DNA of 64,000 nt from positions 6,948,501 through 7,012,500 of the forward strand of contig NC_088315.1 of the NCBI RefSeq assembly GCF_910592395.1. The letters are read 5' to 3'. Under the pieces are notes generated by a model. That model saw nothing but the letters and a program-made list of their open reading frames with translations. It had not been told where the DNA came from and did no database searches. The position numbers and the translations under genes are program-made. Source of the stretch: Lineus longissimus. Lineage: Eukaryota; Nemertea; Pilidiophora; Heteronemertea; Lineidae. How positions within the stretch are numbered: position 1 is the first letter of the stretch; every line of letters begins with the position of its first letter. This document shows, one piece after another, positions 24,617-36,665 of the stretch.

Positions 24617-25088
24617 TATGGTGTGTTCACACTGGATGCGAATTGAAACCGAATTCCGTAGAGCGCTCTCCGGAATACGAATTGGTTAATCCAGTTTCAG
24701 AACGGTCGCGTCACACTGGCCCGAATACGCATTCAAATCGGTTTAAAACGCGCCACACTCAATGCGTACTAACGACGCGCCATCTATAAATACATCAGTT
24801 AACTAGTTCGGAGCGCTAGTTCCCGCGGTCAAAGGTCACTTTCCATGCGCCGGGCGCATGCGCAGTGCGATCGAAATTCTTAATTCGTATCAAGCGCGTC
24901 ACACTTGAAATCTCAATACGGTTTCGTTGATTCGGATTAGCTGATTCGCATTCAATTCGGTTTAAGAACCGTGTTGGTTAAAGCGGATTGAGATCGGTAT
25001 GAACCGAATTGAGTGTGACGCCCCAATACGTATCAACGTTTTAATTCGAATTCAATTCGTGTTAAAACCCCAGTGTGACCACGGCATA
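24617..25088. mobile_element. 472-bp MITE with TATG...CATA ends, in intron 1
   Basis: The terminal inverted repeats pair TATGGTGTGTTCACACTGG at the left with CCAGTGTGACCACGGCATA at the right. The interior is unusually rich in CpG and in AATTCG/CGAATT/GGTTT motifs in both orientations, with internal repeats of the terminal CACACT sequence. No transposase is encoded. PIF/Harbinger- or hAT-derived MITEs with GTTCACACTGG-like ends are common in invertebrates; I cannot name the family. No clear long target duplication was seen. Confidence 0.75.
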
Positions 25089-26668
25089 AGCTGTTCAGAA
25101 AATCCACACAATATCGGGTGCACACGCCACATAACAAGAGGAAGCCCGATTGCCCATCCCACAGCTTCCTGTAAACGTGCACAGTTTGTATGAGAAGCAA
25201 TACAAACACCTCAGCAAAAACCTACTTGTCCACATTAGGCCGTGACCTTATCAGCAGGTATCTTGAGATAAACAAGAGGACAGATTCACATCCACGTATT
25301 AAAGGCTACAGGCAATTCATGTTGACTAACATGGTACAACAAACATATCACAGACATACCCTGCAGAAGAAAGCCTTTAAACCAAATCTTTGATCGACAT
25401 TCGCCTTCAATTTTGGGATATTAATATTCCAGCACTTTCACTGATGCTATTATCTATTCGTCTACTTCTTCTTCTCCTCGATGACCACCCAGCCTTGTGG
25501 GATGCAAACAAGATTGGTCAAAATTTGTTATTCCTGATATACGTAAGTGCACCTTTTACAAGATTCTGATCAGTACATTTCCTGAGATAGGACTGGTAAA
25601 AGACAGATAAGGCAGAAAATAAATGCGATTGAGTAGGGTCAGTGTCATGTGAAAATATGAATGCTGGGCATCAAATAATTGCCCGATTGCTACATCACAA
25701 GCGACACCCTCATGCATAATCATCCACACTTTCAATCAAGTACCCAGTACGAACTTGACACTAACGAAGGAAATTTTAGCCAAGATTGATCGTCTGATCA
25801 TGTTATGGTTGATGAAACCCGATCATCATCGCTGTTTCCCTGAGCCACATTAAGTAAGCTCATCAGTCATGACCATACACAACTTCAACTGGTCTCCTAG
25901 CTGTCCCCTGACGTTGTCATAGAGGAATAATGTTTTCTATAAACCTTTAGAAGATTAAATGGGTTGACCTCATCTGTTGTGGATGCAGAACAATTTCACC
26001 AAGAGAATGGAAGGGATTTTTATTTAGAAGAAGTTGGTGTTGTGATTGGTAAGGTTTGTGATACGCAAATTATTGGCGTTACAATATCAGCCTTTAACTG
26101 AACAAACCAACTAATTCATCATGTTATTTGGGTGATAGATAATTTCTTGGGTTCCTCAAACTCCTCTGCCTGCGAAATATATTTCCTTAGCTGAAAATAA
26201 AGTAGTCCTTTACCAGCATCAACAACAACACAACATAACCAAGTCAGTGTGAAATTGGTACAATATGTCACCGAAAGCCATAATCCGACAAAATGTACGG
26301 GGTGGAAAACATATTTGACTTGATATCAGAAACCACTAGATTCTTTTTAAGTTAGGAAGCATGAGAAATCCCTAGGCAACTGCATGAAAAGTACATGCCA
26401 TACTAATCCTCTTTGCAGGTTGAAGGAAAAACAAACAGAAAAAAGTAAAAGAAGACCAATTTTAGCAGGCAACCCTCAACAACAATATCATATGAAAACA
26501 AACACCCATAGCAATCCCTTCATTAAATGTATGTAGTTGGTGTAATTCTACATAAGGAACTCTTGGACAGAATGCATCTGGCCTGACCATGGAGTCATGG
26601 GATATCCTCAGAGACAATGAGAAGGAACAGAACACAGTTTTACAGAAAGATGATAGAACAAGTCATAC

Positions 26669-26700
26669 CTGTTAAAGAGTATCCTATACAGCTGATTCAT
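26669..26700 (-). CDS. TP53I11: TP53I11-like, tentative first coding exon
   Basis: On the minus strand ATG AAT CAG... encodes MNQLYRILFN plus two bases (AG) before a good donor (GTATGA). Those two bases and the first base of exon 2 make Arg in front of KHSSGDL, so the phase fits. The resulting 11-residue leader is about the length of the vertebrate leader before its KHS motif. The same frame stays open upstream, with in-frame ATGs at 26766, 26784, 26793 and 26817 (for example a start at MPTMDKEDLMLRRSKFAESK). A longer N-terminus is therefore possible. The leader itself has no detectable conservation, so another first exon cannot be excluded. Confidence 0.4.
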
Positions 26701-26819
26701 GCTTGTAAAGCAAAACTCTGAATGATGTTGATTTTTGCTCTCCGCAAACTTGCTTCGACGAAGCATAAGGTCCTCCTTATCCATAGTGGGCATACTGCGA
26801 TCCTTTTCACGGTGCATAA

Positions 26820-29800
26820 TGAAACACCAACTCAAACCAAAAAACTCAAAGCACTTTTGAAAACACAAATCAATGTGTTTTTTAACTGACAGAAAACCAA
26901 AGAAATCTATTGAGGATTAATACTGAAGTTTACAAATCTCAAATTTAAACACCCCATGGTCTCACATGTTGTAATTATAATCCTAGTGTTGTAAGAAAAT
27001 ACAACTTTGGTCTCCAAGGTAACCCCACAACATTTCACTTAGCACGGTTTTCCACGGATCGCTAATAGTGCAAAATGTTGTATTTCTGAAGCTGTTTGAT
27101 GTCTTTATCAATGCTTTTTATCAGCATTTGTTGAACATAATGTTATTCTTTGGCCGTTGGAAATCCATAGAAAACCATCAAATTATATCCTCCATTTCAT
27201 CCAAAATCGATGCTCCATGTTTCATCATTTTTCGGATAAGTCAGATTCGATCAATGAAACAAGAATTGGATGTGTCCCACGCCTTTTCATAAATATGTTT
27301 CTTATCATAAGATATCATCTTGAGAATTCAAATATCTTGGGACATTCTTCACCTTAAGTTATTCATCTAAAGAGGTTTATCACAGATAGATCTAACACAC
27401 ATTATTTATCATCGGAAGCTATATCCATCACTTATAAGCTTTTCTTCAAAACATGTTATCTTGGATAGAGCTGATACATGTTCCTTGTCCTCTGAGGCTG
27501 CTACTAGTAGCATATCCATTCATACCAGTTACCTCGGATAGATGTTATACATGTTTTTCATTGTAAAAAGTTATATCCTGCATTTGTGAATCCTTTGAAC
27601 ACGTTGGGTTAAAATAAGCTACTCCGTTGTTGAGTGAGGCGGTCTTCCAGTCAAGATGGAAAATGATATTGGAAACTAAAGTTACTCTTATTTCTAGTTG
27701 TGTTTCAGTCAATAATTTTACTGGATACAAAAAGAACAATACATATGTCAGAATAACATTCTCAGTAAAGTTACTTGTCCTGACAAGTGAGAAAGTAAAA
27801 TAACAAAGAGATAAAGGAAAATATAAACCATGGAGAGAAATCCAAATCCAATGATATCCAACAAGAGGACAAAGTCAGCACATGATTACGAACTTCAGTG
27901 CTGTGCCCGACTACAGACGCATACTAGCTCTGTTCTAACAGTCTCAGCCGCGCTGAGTGATGCAGCTATTTGATTATAACTTGCTGTCGGCAACAATCCT
28001 CCTAACACGACGGCCTTGTAGCTATGCAGTACAAGCAGGATGAGAGAAATATTGCGTCTGATGTCATTTGATGTTTAGGTGACATAGACAAGATGTGACA
28101 GGACATTTCACAATCGAAGCTCACTTTGTGCAGGTTTCAGAAATATCAGATTCAGTTATCAACAAGGGCCTTCATCCAAAGACGAATTTAAACTGAATAA
28201 AGATGTCGCAGGCAGAGACATTTTGTACAGGTAAGGTCATGGAGTAGCGCTGAAGTGCCCTGCAAACAAGAATTGTTTTGTTACACTGAATGACTTTTGA
28301 TAATTGTCACATGTGACAGAAGTCCCCTATTTTGAGTGGTCATTGTAAGTGCCTGTGACAAGAATCAGTCATTGCTTCAATCTGCGATTAATATAAAACC
28401 CAGCAATGACCAGTTTTACCTACAGAGGAGATCATGCTCACTGCAGGAATCTCTATTATTGCTTCAGCAGTTATCAGCATTAATATCTCTCATTTGCTGT
28501 GGTTTATAGTCTGATACACTCATGTATGACAAGAAGCTGGATAAGCCAAGTTGACAAAGTCATCAACACTACTGCACAAGCCCACCTCCAAACATGATTT
28601 TAATACTCCCTAGTATTCTACTAAAATGTTGAAATGTTTGAAATTTAAAGATGTATCAACTCATTGCCACAGAAGCTGATGATGATGGGCTGTCTACCTT
28701 GGATTTATTTGAAAGAAGAATGTCAACTTACCGCTCAAAAGTCATGATAACTTTTCTCAAACAAAGCCTTTACATGAAGCTAGCTCGCAAAGCATCCAAC
28801 AAAAAATATGAATGTAATAGGAACATGACACACCACCTCGGCAGGTGCAAATCAGCATTGCACAAATGGGAAAGGTGATAATGAAACAAAACAGTGTGCT
28901 ATAAGTGTGACAGATTCACACACACACAAATGAAAGTGCAAGATGAAGGTTAATATTGTACTGGTAAATGTATTTGGCCTAAATGGATTAGGTAATGATT
29001 ATCACACACATTATACCTCCACTGATTATCATTGTATTCTCTGTTTGCCTCATTTAAGAATCAATATTAAGACAACAAACACATTGATTAATATGAAACA
29101 TCCTTGTCATTGAATGAAAAGGTTAGCTAAAGGGAAAAGTAAGCCCCCCCCCCCTACTCAAATGGTCACAAAAATGTGTTTCATAGCTATTTTGGCCAAT
29201 TATCAGAATGATGGAAGTCAAAGGTTTTTCCTAGCCTCCCCCTTCTCCACCTAAAAAGCTAGCTACAGGGCTGTAATTGGACATCAAACATTGACCAATA
29301 TCTAGAAGTACAGTATGCAAACATGCACAACCTTACCTGAAAAGAAACTTCAAGACATGATTCACAGCCATTTCACCAATATTCTCAAATCTAAAATTTT
29401 GATATACACGCAGTAATCCTTATATGAAATCAACAAGACTTCCAGAATAATGTGGAGCGTCTTAAATCACCGCAACGATAAGCTAATTAAATGTAGCCCA
29501 TGGATACAACATGCGTCGCTATGAACGTATCAGTTCCCTACAACACTAAAAACCAAACACATCCTCCATCTGTTTTGCAGTGTTTGTGGGCTATTGTTTG
29601 TTTCTTGTACCAAGATCAACAGGCTTAGCATATGCTGCCGAAAGACAGATTATTGTAAAAAATGTTATTATCTGTAGTTGCATATAGGGTGCAGAGAGGC
29701 CGTTGGGTGAAAACATATCCAGACACTTTGAAGTAACTCAAAGAGGTGCTCAGACAGTGATGTATCAGACATTCCTCCAAACATGTTTTTCGGATTTTTG

Positions 29801-31640
29801 TACAAGTCATAATGCTAGTTCAACTGATTTTATAATATATGTGACTTGCCATACATAGGTAATGGTTAACAGCAGGGCCACACTCAGCCAAAATATTGTC
29901 CTCTCGGAATAATAAAACTTCTGGCTCAATACTGATCTAGGAAAAACTTGGGTTGTTGCAGGAAGTCACATTCCCAGCTCATTTCTGATATGTAATTTTG
30001 TTGCAATTCAGTTGCGGAAGTTTAACTATTCAGGAAGTGTGATATTTTCATACATTTTGCAGCTGAGCAATGTAGCAATCTTGTAAAGATGAAGCACAGT
30101 ACCTGCATCAACTTTCTGACAGTCAACCACAACATTATGCAACCTGGCATGATAATACATCATTGAGGCAAAAATTAAAAAACAACTTCGAATATCATCC
30201 AGCTTAGATCAAATAGCTTGAATAAAACACCATGTTTCTGTAACTAGACATCATATAATGTCCCTGGGAGTTGAAATGCAATTATTTCTGCAAAAGAAAT
30301 TGAAGGTGAGTATTCAGATTACAACATTGTCATTGTGAATGAAGGAAGAAATAGGAGTTGGAAATTTGATCCTCACAAGACAGAGCTGATGGTAATCCAA
30401 GACAATTAATGCTGCTTCTACTGTTCATATTACAAACCCTTTCATTCACTGTTAGTTCTATCTAAGGTCACCAGTGGAGGAGGAGGAGGAGGACGCTGAA
30501 AAATTAGAAGTCAACTGATCCAAATGGAGTGCATACATGTATCTCCAACATCTTAAAATTAGGTCCTCAGCGAAATCTTTTTTTGTTTTGTTTATCTGTT
30601 TATCAGATATTGAAAAATTGCAAGTTCGACCTTAGGAGAAAAGGAGCCTGTATAACCTTTGATGCCATTGGCAGATGAACCTCTTTACTCTGTCTTGGTA
30701 AAAGATACATTCATCAACTAGATTGCCAACATGAATTTCCTCTCACAGGGAAATTGCATCTCCTCTCAAGATCCTTTTATCGCACATGTTGTGAATATAA
30801 CGATAGTGGCAGCACTTGACTTGGCAATGACCTTCTTGCTGGAGTTTTATTAAGAGGAGGAAAATGTTTTTAAAGAAGCAAGGGTATATAGTACAGACTC
30901 TTGATAATCTCCAGTGAACGAACTATCACGAGATTGGCATTTGAACGCATTTGGGTCTTTTTCATGCTTAGCTTGCCTAGGCTTTTAAAGCCATCAAAAA
31001 AATAAAAATGTCTATGTTTGTGAAACATGAAAGGTCACTTTCTGTTTTGTAGCTTGCTCCACTGGTAACTTAAGATGGGAAAATCGACTTTGCACAGCAA
31101 ATGCGAAGATTTTAAATGGCCTGGGGTCATCCTTTATTTCTCCTGATAACACTCTGATCATGCACGAGCCACATGTTCCATAGCATATTGGACCTTGACA
31201 GTGCCTGAATCACCATGCTCTCCTACAGCTCTGCTTAGCTGGTGGTTCCGTGGCACAAATAATATCATTAGGGCATCTAAGTCAGTCCCCGCCATAATCC
31301 ATTAGTATGTGTACAGCATAAGAGGCTGTGGCCATGACAACAGGTCCTCATGAAAGGGCAACGTAACAATAGGCAGTCCTCTAAGTAAAGCCAGCAGAAT
31401 TGGTAAAGCCTTTTACGTTGTCTTACAGTTCTGAGACATGTTAGACGAAATATTTTTCTTCCAATTTACATAATGAAATGGTCCAAGGACCATATGCTCA
31501 CCTCGGGTAATGTAATGCATGTCATTTGCAGTGGATATGGGGAGAACAGTTTCTGGCTAGTTTCACCAGTTTTGATTCCATTAATAATATTAGAAAGAAA
31601 ATTACCAGAACCATCTAAGTAAAGCATTTTGGTTATAAAG
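26820..31640. other. Upstream flank of the TP53I11-like gene, no gene recognised
   Basis: AT-rich sequence without recognisable exons. It has a poly-C run at about 29145, a GGA microsatellite at about 30477-30492, and a small direct repeat at about 27459 and 27533 (GGATAGA..T.ATACATGTT). The promoter of the minus-strand gene should lie here or further up, but no CpG-rich segment or defined promoter element stands out. Confidence 0.4.
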
Positions 31641-31734
31641 TTGACTGAATTTCAGGGTTATTGAAGAGTGTACATGTCACATGGAAATTGGTTGATAATC
31701 TGTTCAACAGTTTAGGAGTAATAGGACTTCGTGG

Positions 31735-32115
31735 GATTTGACTGAAAATTAGGGATATTGATAGGAGTACATAGATACAATATCACATTAAGTTTGGTTA
31801 CAATCCGATCATAAGTGTCGGAGTAATAGGACTTTGTTTAATTTTTAAGATGGCCGCCTGACGGCCATATTGGTCGATGGATTTGACTGAAAATCAAGGA
31901 TATTGTAGAGAGTACACAGATATATAATCACATGAAATTTGGTTGTAATCCGACTGTGTTTAATTTTCAAGATGGCAGCCTGGTGGCCATATTGGTCGAT
32001 GGATTTGACTGAAAATCAAGGATATTGTAGAGAGTACACAGATATATAATCACATGAAATTTGGTTGCAATCCTACTGTGTTTAATTTTCAAGATGGCAG
32101 CTTGGCGGCCATATT
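31735..32115. repeat. 122-bp tandem repeat, about 3 copies
   Basis: GGCCATATTGG landmarks at 31863 and 31985 and GGCCATATTTG at 32107 are spaced exactly 122 bp. The unit includes GATTTGACTGAAAATCAAGG, GAGAGTACACAGATATATAA and AAGATGGC.GCCTG. A more diverged copy extends upstream to about 31640. Both copies of the complete unit are nearly identical, so expansion is recent. Confidence 0.85.
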
Positions 32116-32149
32116 TGAAGTCCGGGCGGGAAAAAAATTGGGGTAGAAT

Positions 32150-32430
32150 AGAGGGTCCTTAGATATATGTCCTCAAAAATTTAGAACCTTCTTGCTCAAA
32201 TAGAAATGAAACGTGCCACCTATCGGTGATTTAGTGAACTTTGACCTCTGTGACCTTGAAAAGAAGGTCAAATCAAAAACCCAGGTGATATGTCATTTAA
32301 CCTTATTAGATACATCCACCATAAAAATGTTGTCACTCTACGTACAACCACTAGCTTCAATGAAAAGGCCAGGGGCCATTGCGCTCACCATCTTGATATT
32401 TGGTGGTTAAGAATTCATGCTCTATAGTAT
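32150..32430. repeat. Dispersed repeat with paired TGACCT/AGGTCA half-sites (copy 1)
   Basis: It contains TTTGACCTCTGTGACCTTG followed by AAAAGAAGGTCAAATC. Its 3' end shares the run ATATTTGGTGGTTAAGAATT with the copy near 38.3 kb. The half-site cluster recurs at 38.49-38.53 kb. The 65-codon frame across it looks like a chance product of the repeat. Confidence 0.7.
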
Positions 32431-33332
32431 AGAGCCAAATGCATATAGAGCAAGATGCAAAAATCTTGATGGTCAAGATGCAATAATGATGACATATTCC
32501 TCCTTTAAGAAAACTAATCTAATCATCATCCATGACAAGTAGTTTTATTAAAAGAAGAAAGGCATTGTGTAAGGACAAGAATTAGAATAGTGGTATGGCT
32601 AGCAGGACCCCAGGACAATGGACACTGGACAATGGACAAGGGATTAGATTAGATTCAACAATACAGTCATCAGGACGAATGAAAAGACTAAGAGGGTCAA
32701 ATGACCTATTAGCTCAACCAGTTTTCTGGGGGGAATGAAATGGGGTTTGGTCATGCTCATGACTTAATTAGCAGAACCACTTCTAACTGCTCTGTGCATT
32801 TGGAATCAGACAGAACACAGCTTGTGCCTGGGCTAAAAAGGTGAGTGTCTCACATTTATGAGCTACAAGATCACATTTATGTCAAACATTTGAGATTTCT
32901 TTGAAGTTGAAGTGTAATCAGCATTACCAGGAACCCAAACTGGATTTCAACACTTGAATATTTCTGTTCCCTTCTCTAATTTTTACTTTCAGTTGATCAT
33001 CTACTAGAGAGATGTCAGTCCACTGGTCAGCTGTACAAGAGGAGCAAGTATAATTTCTCTTCAATCAGGGTGTCTTTCAGTCTATTCTGCCTCTAACTGA
33101 TTGAGCTAAAACTGCAAACAACAAACCAAGATTCCTGTTTACTATATTTCCATGAAGTCTGAAGTGGCAGTTGAAGTGATAGTCGACAACGATCATATGG
33201 CCAAGCACACACCAAGTTCTGAGTCCAGCAACTTCCTTATTTGGAAACCTTTTTCCTGATTTAGAAATTTCAAGATATAATACTTGCCTGGTTTCTGCTA
33301 GAGCATGATTTAATACAGTCCATATCAATGTT
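32431..33332. other. Non-coding stretch before the LINE fragment
   Basis: No gene recognised. CAATGGACA is repeated in tandem at about 32617-32640. Nothing else of note. Confidence 0.45.
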
Positions 33333-33338
33333 GTGAAC

Positions 33339-34064
33339 GATCTATGCTGCAATGGCTCAAAGACAGAGTTTTTGGCAATAACTTTTTCTCGTAGAAGTCC
33401 GTCAGTGACTCAACTGAATGTTGACGGGACCGTTATAAGCCGCTGTGATGCTGTGCGAGACCTGGGTGCTTGGTTCGACCAACACATGGACATGAACGTC
33501 CATGTGAGAAAGATTTGTCAAAGCGCATTCTCTAATTTGCACAATATTGGCCGAATTAGAAAGTACCTCGACACCGCCAGTACACAGCGACTTGTCCAAG
33601 CGCTTGTGATCTCCCGCCTTGACTATAATAATGGTCTCATCCACGGTCTTCCCAAGAAGACTATTGCCCCATTGCAAAAAGTGCAAAACTCTGCGGACAG
33701 GTTAATAACAAAGACACGGAAACGCCACCATGTGACTCCAGTATTGAAGCGGTTACACTGGCTTCCAGTGCACCTGCGATCGCAGTTTAAGATCATCTGC
33801 ATGGCGCATAAGGCCGTCTATGGGAACAGTTCACCTCTCTATCTCAGGGAGCTGGTCAGTCCATTTGTTCATTCCCGCACTACGCGTGCTACATCATCAG
33901 GATGCAGTCTTGCAGTGCGACGCACCAGAAGCAATTATGGGGACAGGAGTTTCTCTGTCTGCACTGCAAGGCTGTGGAATGGCCTGCCCGGCTCTCTGAG
34001 ATCAGCTGAGGACTATGTGTCATTCAGAGGCCAGCTAAAGACTTGGCTCTTTGGGAAATTTTAA
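33339..34064 (+). pseudogene. 5'-truncated CR1/jockey-type LINE, C-terminal part of reverse transcriptase ORF2
   Basis: A single open frame of about 240 codons encodes only the end of a non-LTR retrotransposon polymerase. Visible landmarks are a GSKTEFLAI segment (after the fingers/palm), LGAWFDQHMDMNVHVRKIC, SRLDYNNGLIHGLPKKTI, LQKVQNSADRLITKTRK, HVTPVLKRLHWLPV and a terminal RLWNGLPGSLRSA followed by a short Trp-containing end and stop. The apurinic endonuclease and the catalytic FADD-type palm are absent, so it cannot move on its own. Because the surviving frame has no stops or shifts, the insertion is young. 5' truncation is the usual result of target-primed reverse transcription. The first plausible homologous residues are near 33339; the preceding frame codons are host sequence. 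CR1 is favoured over other clades by the domain order and 3' end. Confidence 0.9.
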
Positions 34065-34150
34065 TTATAAATCCAGGTGGCGCTTTTAACAGCTTTTTCC
34101 GTTTTGAGAAGCGCCCTAAAAATTATCTATTGTATTGTATGTATGTATGT
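34065..34150 (+). mobile_element. LINE 3' UTR: stem-loop and TGTA-type microsatellite tail
   Basis: Right after the stop codon, GGCGCTTTT and GAGAAGCGCC (34079-34116) can pair into a stem. They are followed by CTAAAAATTATC and a tail of TATTGTATTG and TATG repeats ending at about 34150. A 3' stem-loop plus a short tandem tail in place of poly(A) is typical of CR1/L2-like elements and is the site recognised by their reverse transcriptase. Confidence 0.75.
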
Positions 34151-34235
34151 TTTTAATGGTCAGTATTCTGGTCAAAATATGTATACTATGCTTTGGTTTG
34201 CCATCTGACACGAGTGATCAGGTTTTAATCGTCTG

Positions 34236-34620
34236 ATCAGAGTAGTTCTCTAATAGAGCAGATAGTGAGTCAAATGTGGTTCCGCTGTCTTGACACAGGA
34301 AACCCAGCCGCAATTCTCTGGGCGAGTCTGGCAACCAGAGTAGTTCTCTAATAGAGCAGATAGTGAGTCGAATGTGGTTCCACCGTCTAACACAGGAAAC
34401 CCAGCCGCAATCCTCTTGGCCAGTCTGGCAACCAGAGCAGTTCTCTAATAGAGCAGATAGTGAGTCAAATCTGGTTCCGCTGTCTGACACAGGAAACCCA
34501 GCCGCAATCCTCTGGGCTAGTCTGGCAACCAGAGCAGTTCTCTAATAGAGCAGATAGTGAGTTGAATGTGGTTTCACCGTCTGATACAGGAAATGCAGCC
34601 GCAATCCTCTGATCAGAACA
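34236..34620. repeat. 97-bp tandem repeat array, 4 copies (macrosatellite unit 1)
   Basis: GATAGTGAGT recurs at 34261, 34359, 34456 and 34553 (steps of 98, 97, 97). Each unit carries TCTCTAATAGAGCAGATAG, TCTGACACAGGAAACCCAGC and CTGGCAACCAGAG. CTCTAATAGAG and CTGGCAACCAG are small palindromic motifs within the unit. Confidence 0.9.
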
Positions 34621-35269
34621 GATTATGCTTTTGTCCACTGCAAAACGTCCAGACACAGGACAGTCTAGGTCTTTCTTGTGGTAGGGATACCAAGGTATTG
34701 GGGCATATATTGCAGGAGAGGAAGGACTCTCTTATCGTTGTTGACTTAAGACTGATGCGAGTCTTACTGTATGTTTCTGCAGAGGAAACCTGTGGTCTTG
34801 GTCATTTTGGGATATACCTTATACATCCTATCTTTAACTTTTTATGAACTGCCAAAAGTGATTCGTTCCCACTCTATTGTTTTTATCGGCCTTATCTAAT
34901 GATACGTTTGCACGGGGGGAGTGGGGGAAGGGTGGAAGTGCCAGTCACCCCCGTGGGAATTATGATTCCCGAAAGGATGTCTTTGGAAAGGGTAAGCATT
35001 TGTTAGCCAATAAAGACAACATTTTAATCCCTCAGCTTCTTTGAGGCATTTGGAGAGACTTCTTGTCTAAACAGTACCATTTTGCCACCTCTAAGGCATA
35101 CAATGGTAACTTATAAACACAAGACTTTGATACTTGTCTTGGAGGTCTTTGACGGCCTGGGCACTTCGAATCTTTATCAATGTTTTAAATGGTCAGTATT
35201 CTGGTCAGAATATGTATGCTATGTTTTGGTTTGCCATCTGACACAGGTGATCAGGTTTAAATCGTCTGA

Positions 35270-35455
35270 TCAGAGTAGTTCTCTTATAGAGCAGATAGTG
35301 AGTCGAATGTGGTTCCGAACATCTGACACAGGAAACCCAGCCGCAATCCTCTGGGCCAGCCTGGCAACCAGAGCAGTTCTCTAATAGAGCAGATAGTGAG
35401 TCGAATGTGGTTTCACCGTCTGATACAGGAAACGCAGCCGCAATCCTCTGATCAG
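35270..35455. repeat. 97-bp tandem repeat, 2 copies (macrosatellite unit 2)
   Basis: Same repeat as in unit 1, with GATAGTGAGT at 35294 and 35392 (98-bp step). It is bounded by the same GTCTGATCAGAG and CTCTGATCAGAAC junctions as the other arrays. Confidence 0.88.
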
Positions 35456-36479
35456 AACAGATTATGCTTTTGTCCACTGCATAACGTCCAGACACAGGAC
35501 AGTCTAGGTCTTTCTTGTGGTAGGGATACCAAGGTGTTGGGGCATATATTGTAAGAGAGGAAGGACTCTCTTATCGTTGTTGACTTAAGATCGATGCGAG
35601 TCTTACTGTATGTTTCTGCAGCGGAAACCTGTGGTCTTGGTCATTTTGGGATATACCTTATACATCCTATCTTTAACATTTTATGAACTGCCAAAAGTGA
35701 TTTGTTCCCACTCTATTGTTTTTATCGACCTCATCCTTCATCGGTGTGATGACAGCTTCCAGATACTGCAAGTAGGCCTATGTCATCTTTTGCCAGATTT
35801 TCATTCATAGTTCTTTTGACTTCTTGTCGGTGCTTATGTAGCCGCCCCCTTCTTTGACCGACCAATGTTTTGAAAGTTGCAACAAGAGTAATATGACATA
35901 AATTTTGTCATATTTTCTTGATGGGATATATTTTAAATGATGTTATAAATCAATCAATATGGCAACCACTATACTCGCCTAATGTGTCACACCGACTGTA
36001 CTAGCTAAAGAGGGAGGTAAGCTGTTATGAATGTCAGATAGTGGTCTCCCTGGTATTTGCTTGCAATTTTTGTTGACATTCCACCAAGATCTCAAGGACC
36101 TGGCTTTATCTAATGATACGTTCACACGGGGGGAGTGGGGGAAGGGTGGAAGAGCCAGTCACCCCCATGGGAATTACAATTCACTAAAGGATGTCTTGGG
36201 AAAGGGTAAGCATTTGTTAGCCAAGACAAGATTTTAATCCCTCAGCTTCTTTGAGGCATTTGGAGAGACTTCTTGTCTAAACAGTACCATTTCGCCACCC
36301 CTAAGGCATACAATGGTAACTTATAAACACAAGATTTCGATCCTTGTCTTGGAGGTCTTTGACGGGCCTAGGCACTTCGAATCTTTATCATTGTTTTTAA
36401 TGGTCAGTATTCTGGTCAGAATATGTATGCTATGCTTTGGTTTGCCATCTGACACGAGTGATCAGGTTTTAATCGTCTG

Positions 36480-36665
36480 ATCAGAGTAGTTCTCTAATAG
36501 AGCAGATATTGAGTCGAATGTGGTTCCGCCGTCTGACACAGGGAACCCAGCCGCAATCCTCTGGGCCAGTCTGGCAACCAGAGTAGTTCTCTAATAGAGC
36601 AGATAGTGAGTCGAATGTGGTTCCGCCGTCTGACACAGGAAACCCAGCCGCAATCCTCTGATCAG
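36480..36665. repeat. 97-bp tandem repeat, 2 copies (macrosatellite unit 3)
   Basis: Third array of the same repeat, with landmark steps at 36505 and 36602 (97 bp) and the same GATCAG-bounded junctions. Confidence 0.88.

Noticed and set aside
34218-35495. Minus-strand frames repeating DSLSALLENCSGCQTGPEDC
   Set aside because: By-product of the 97-bp tandem repeat; the period is not a multiple of three and the frame is not kept between units.
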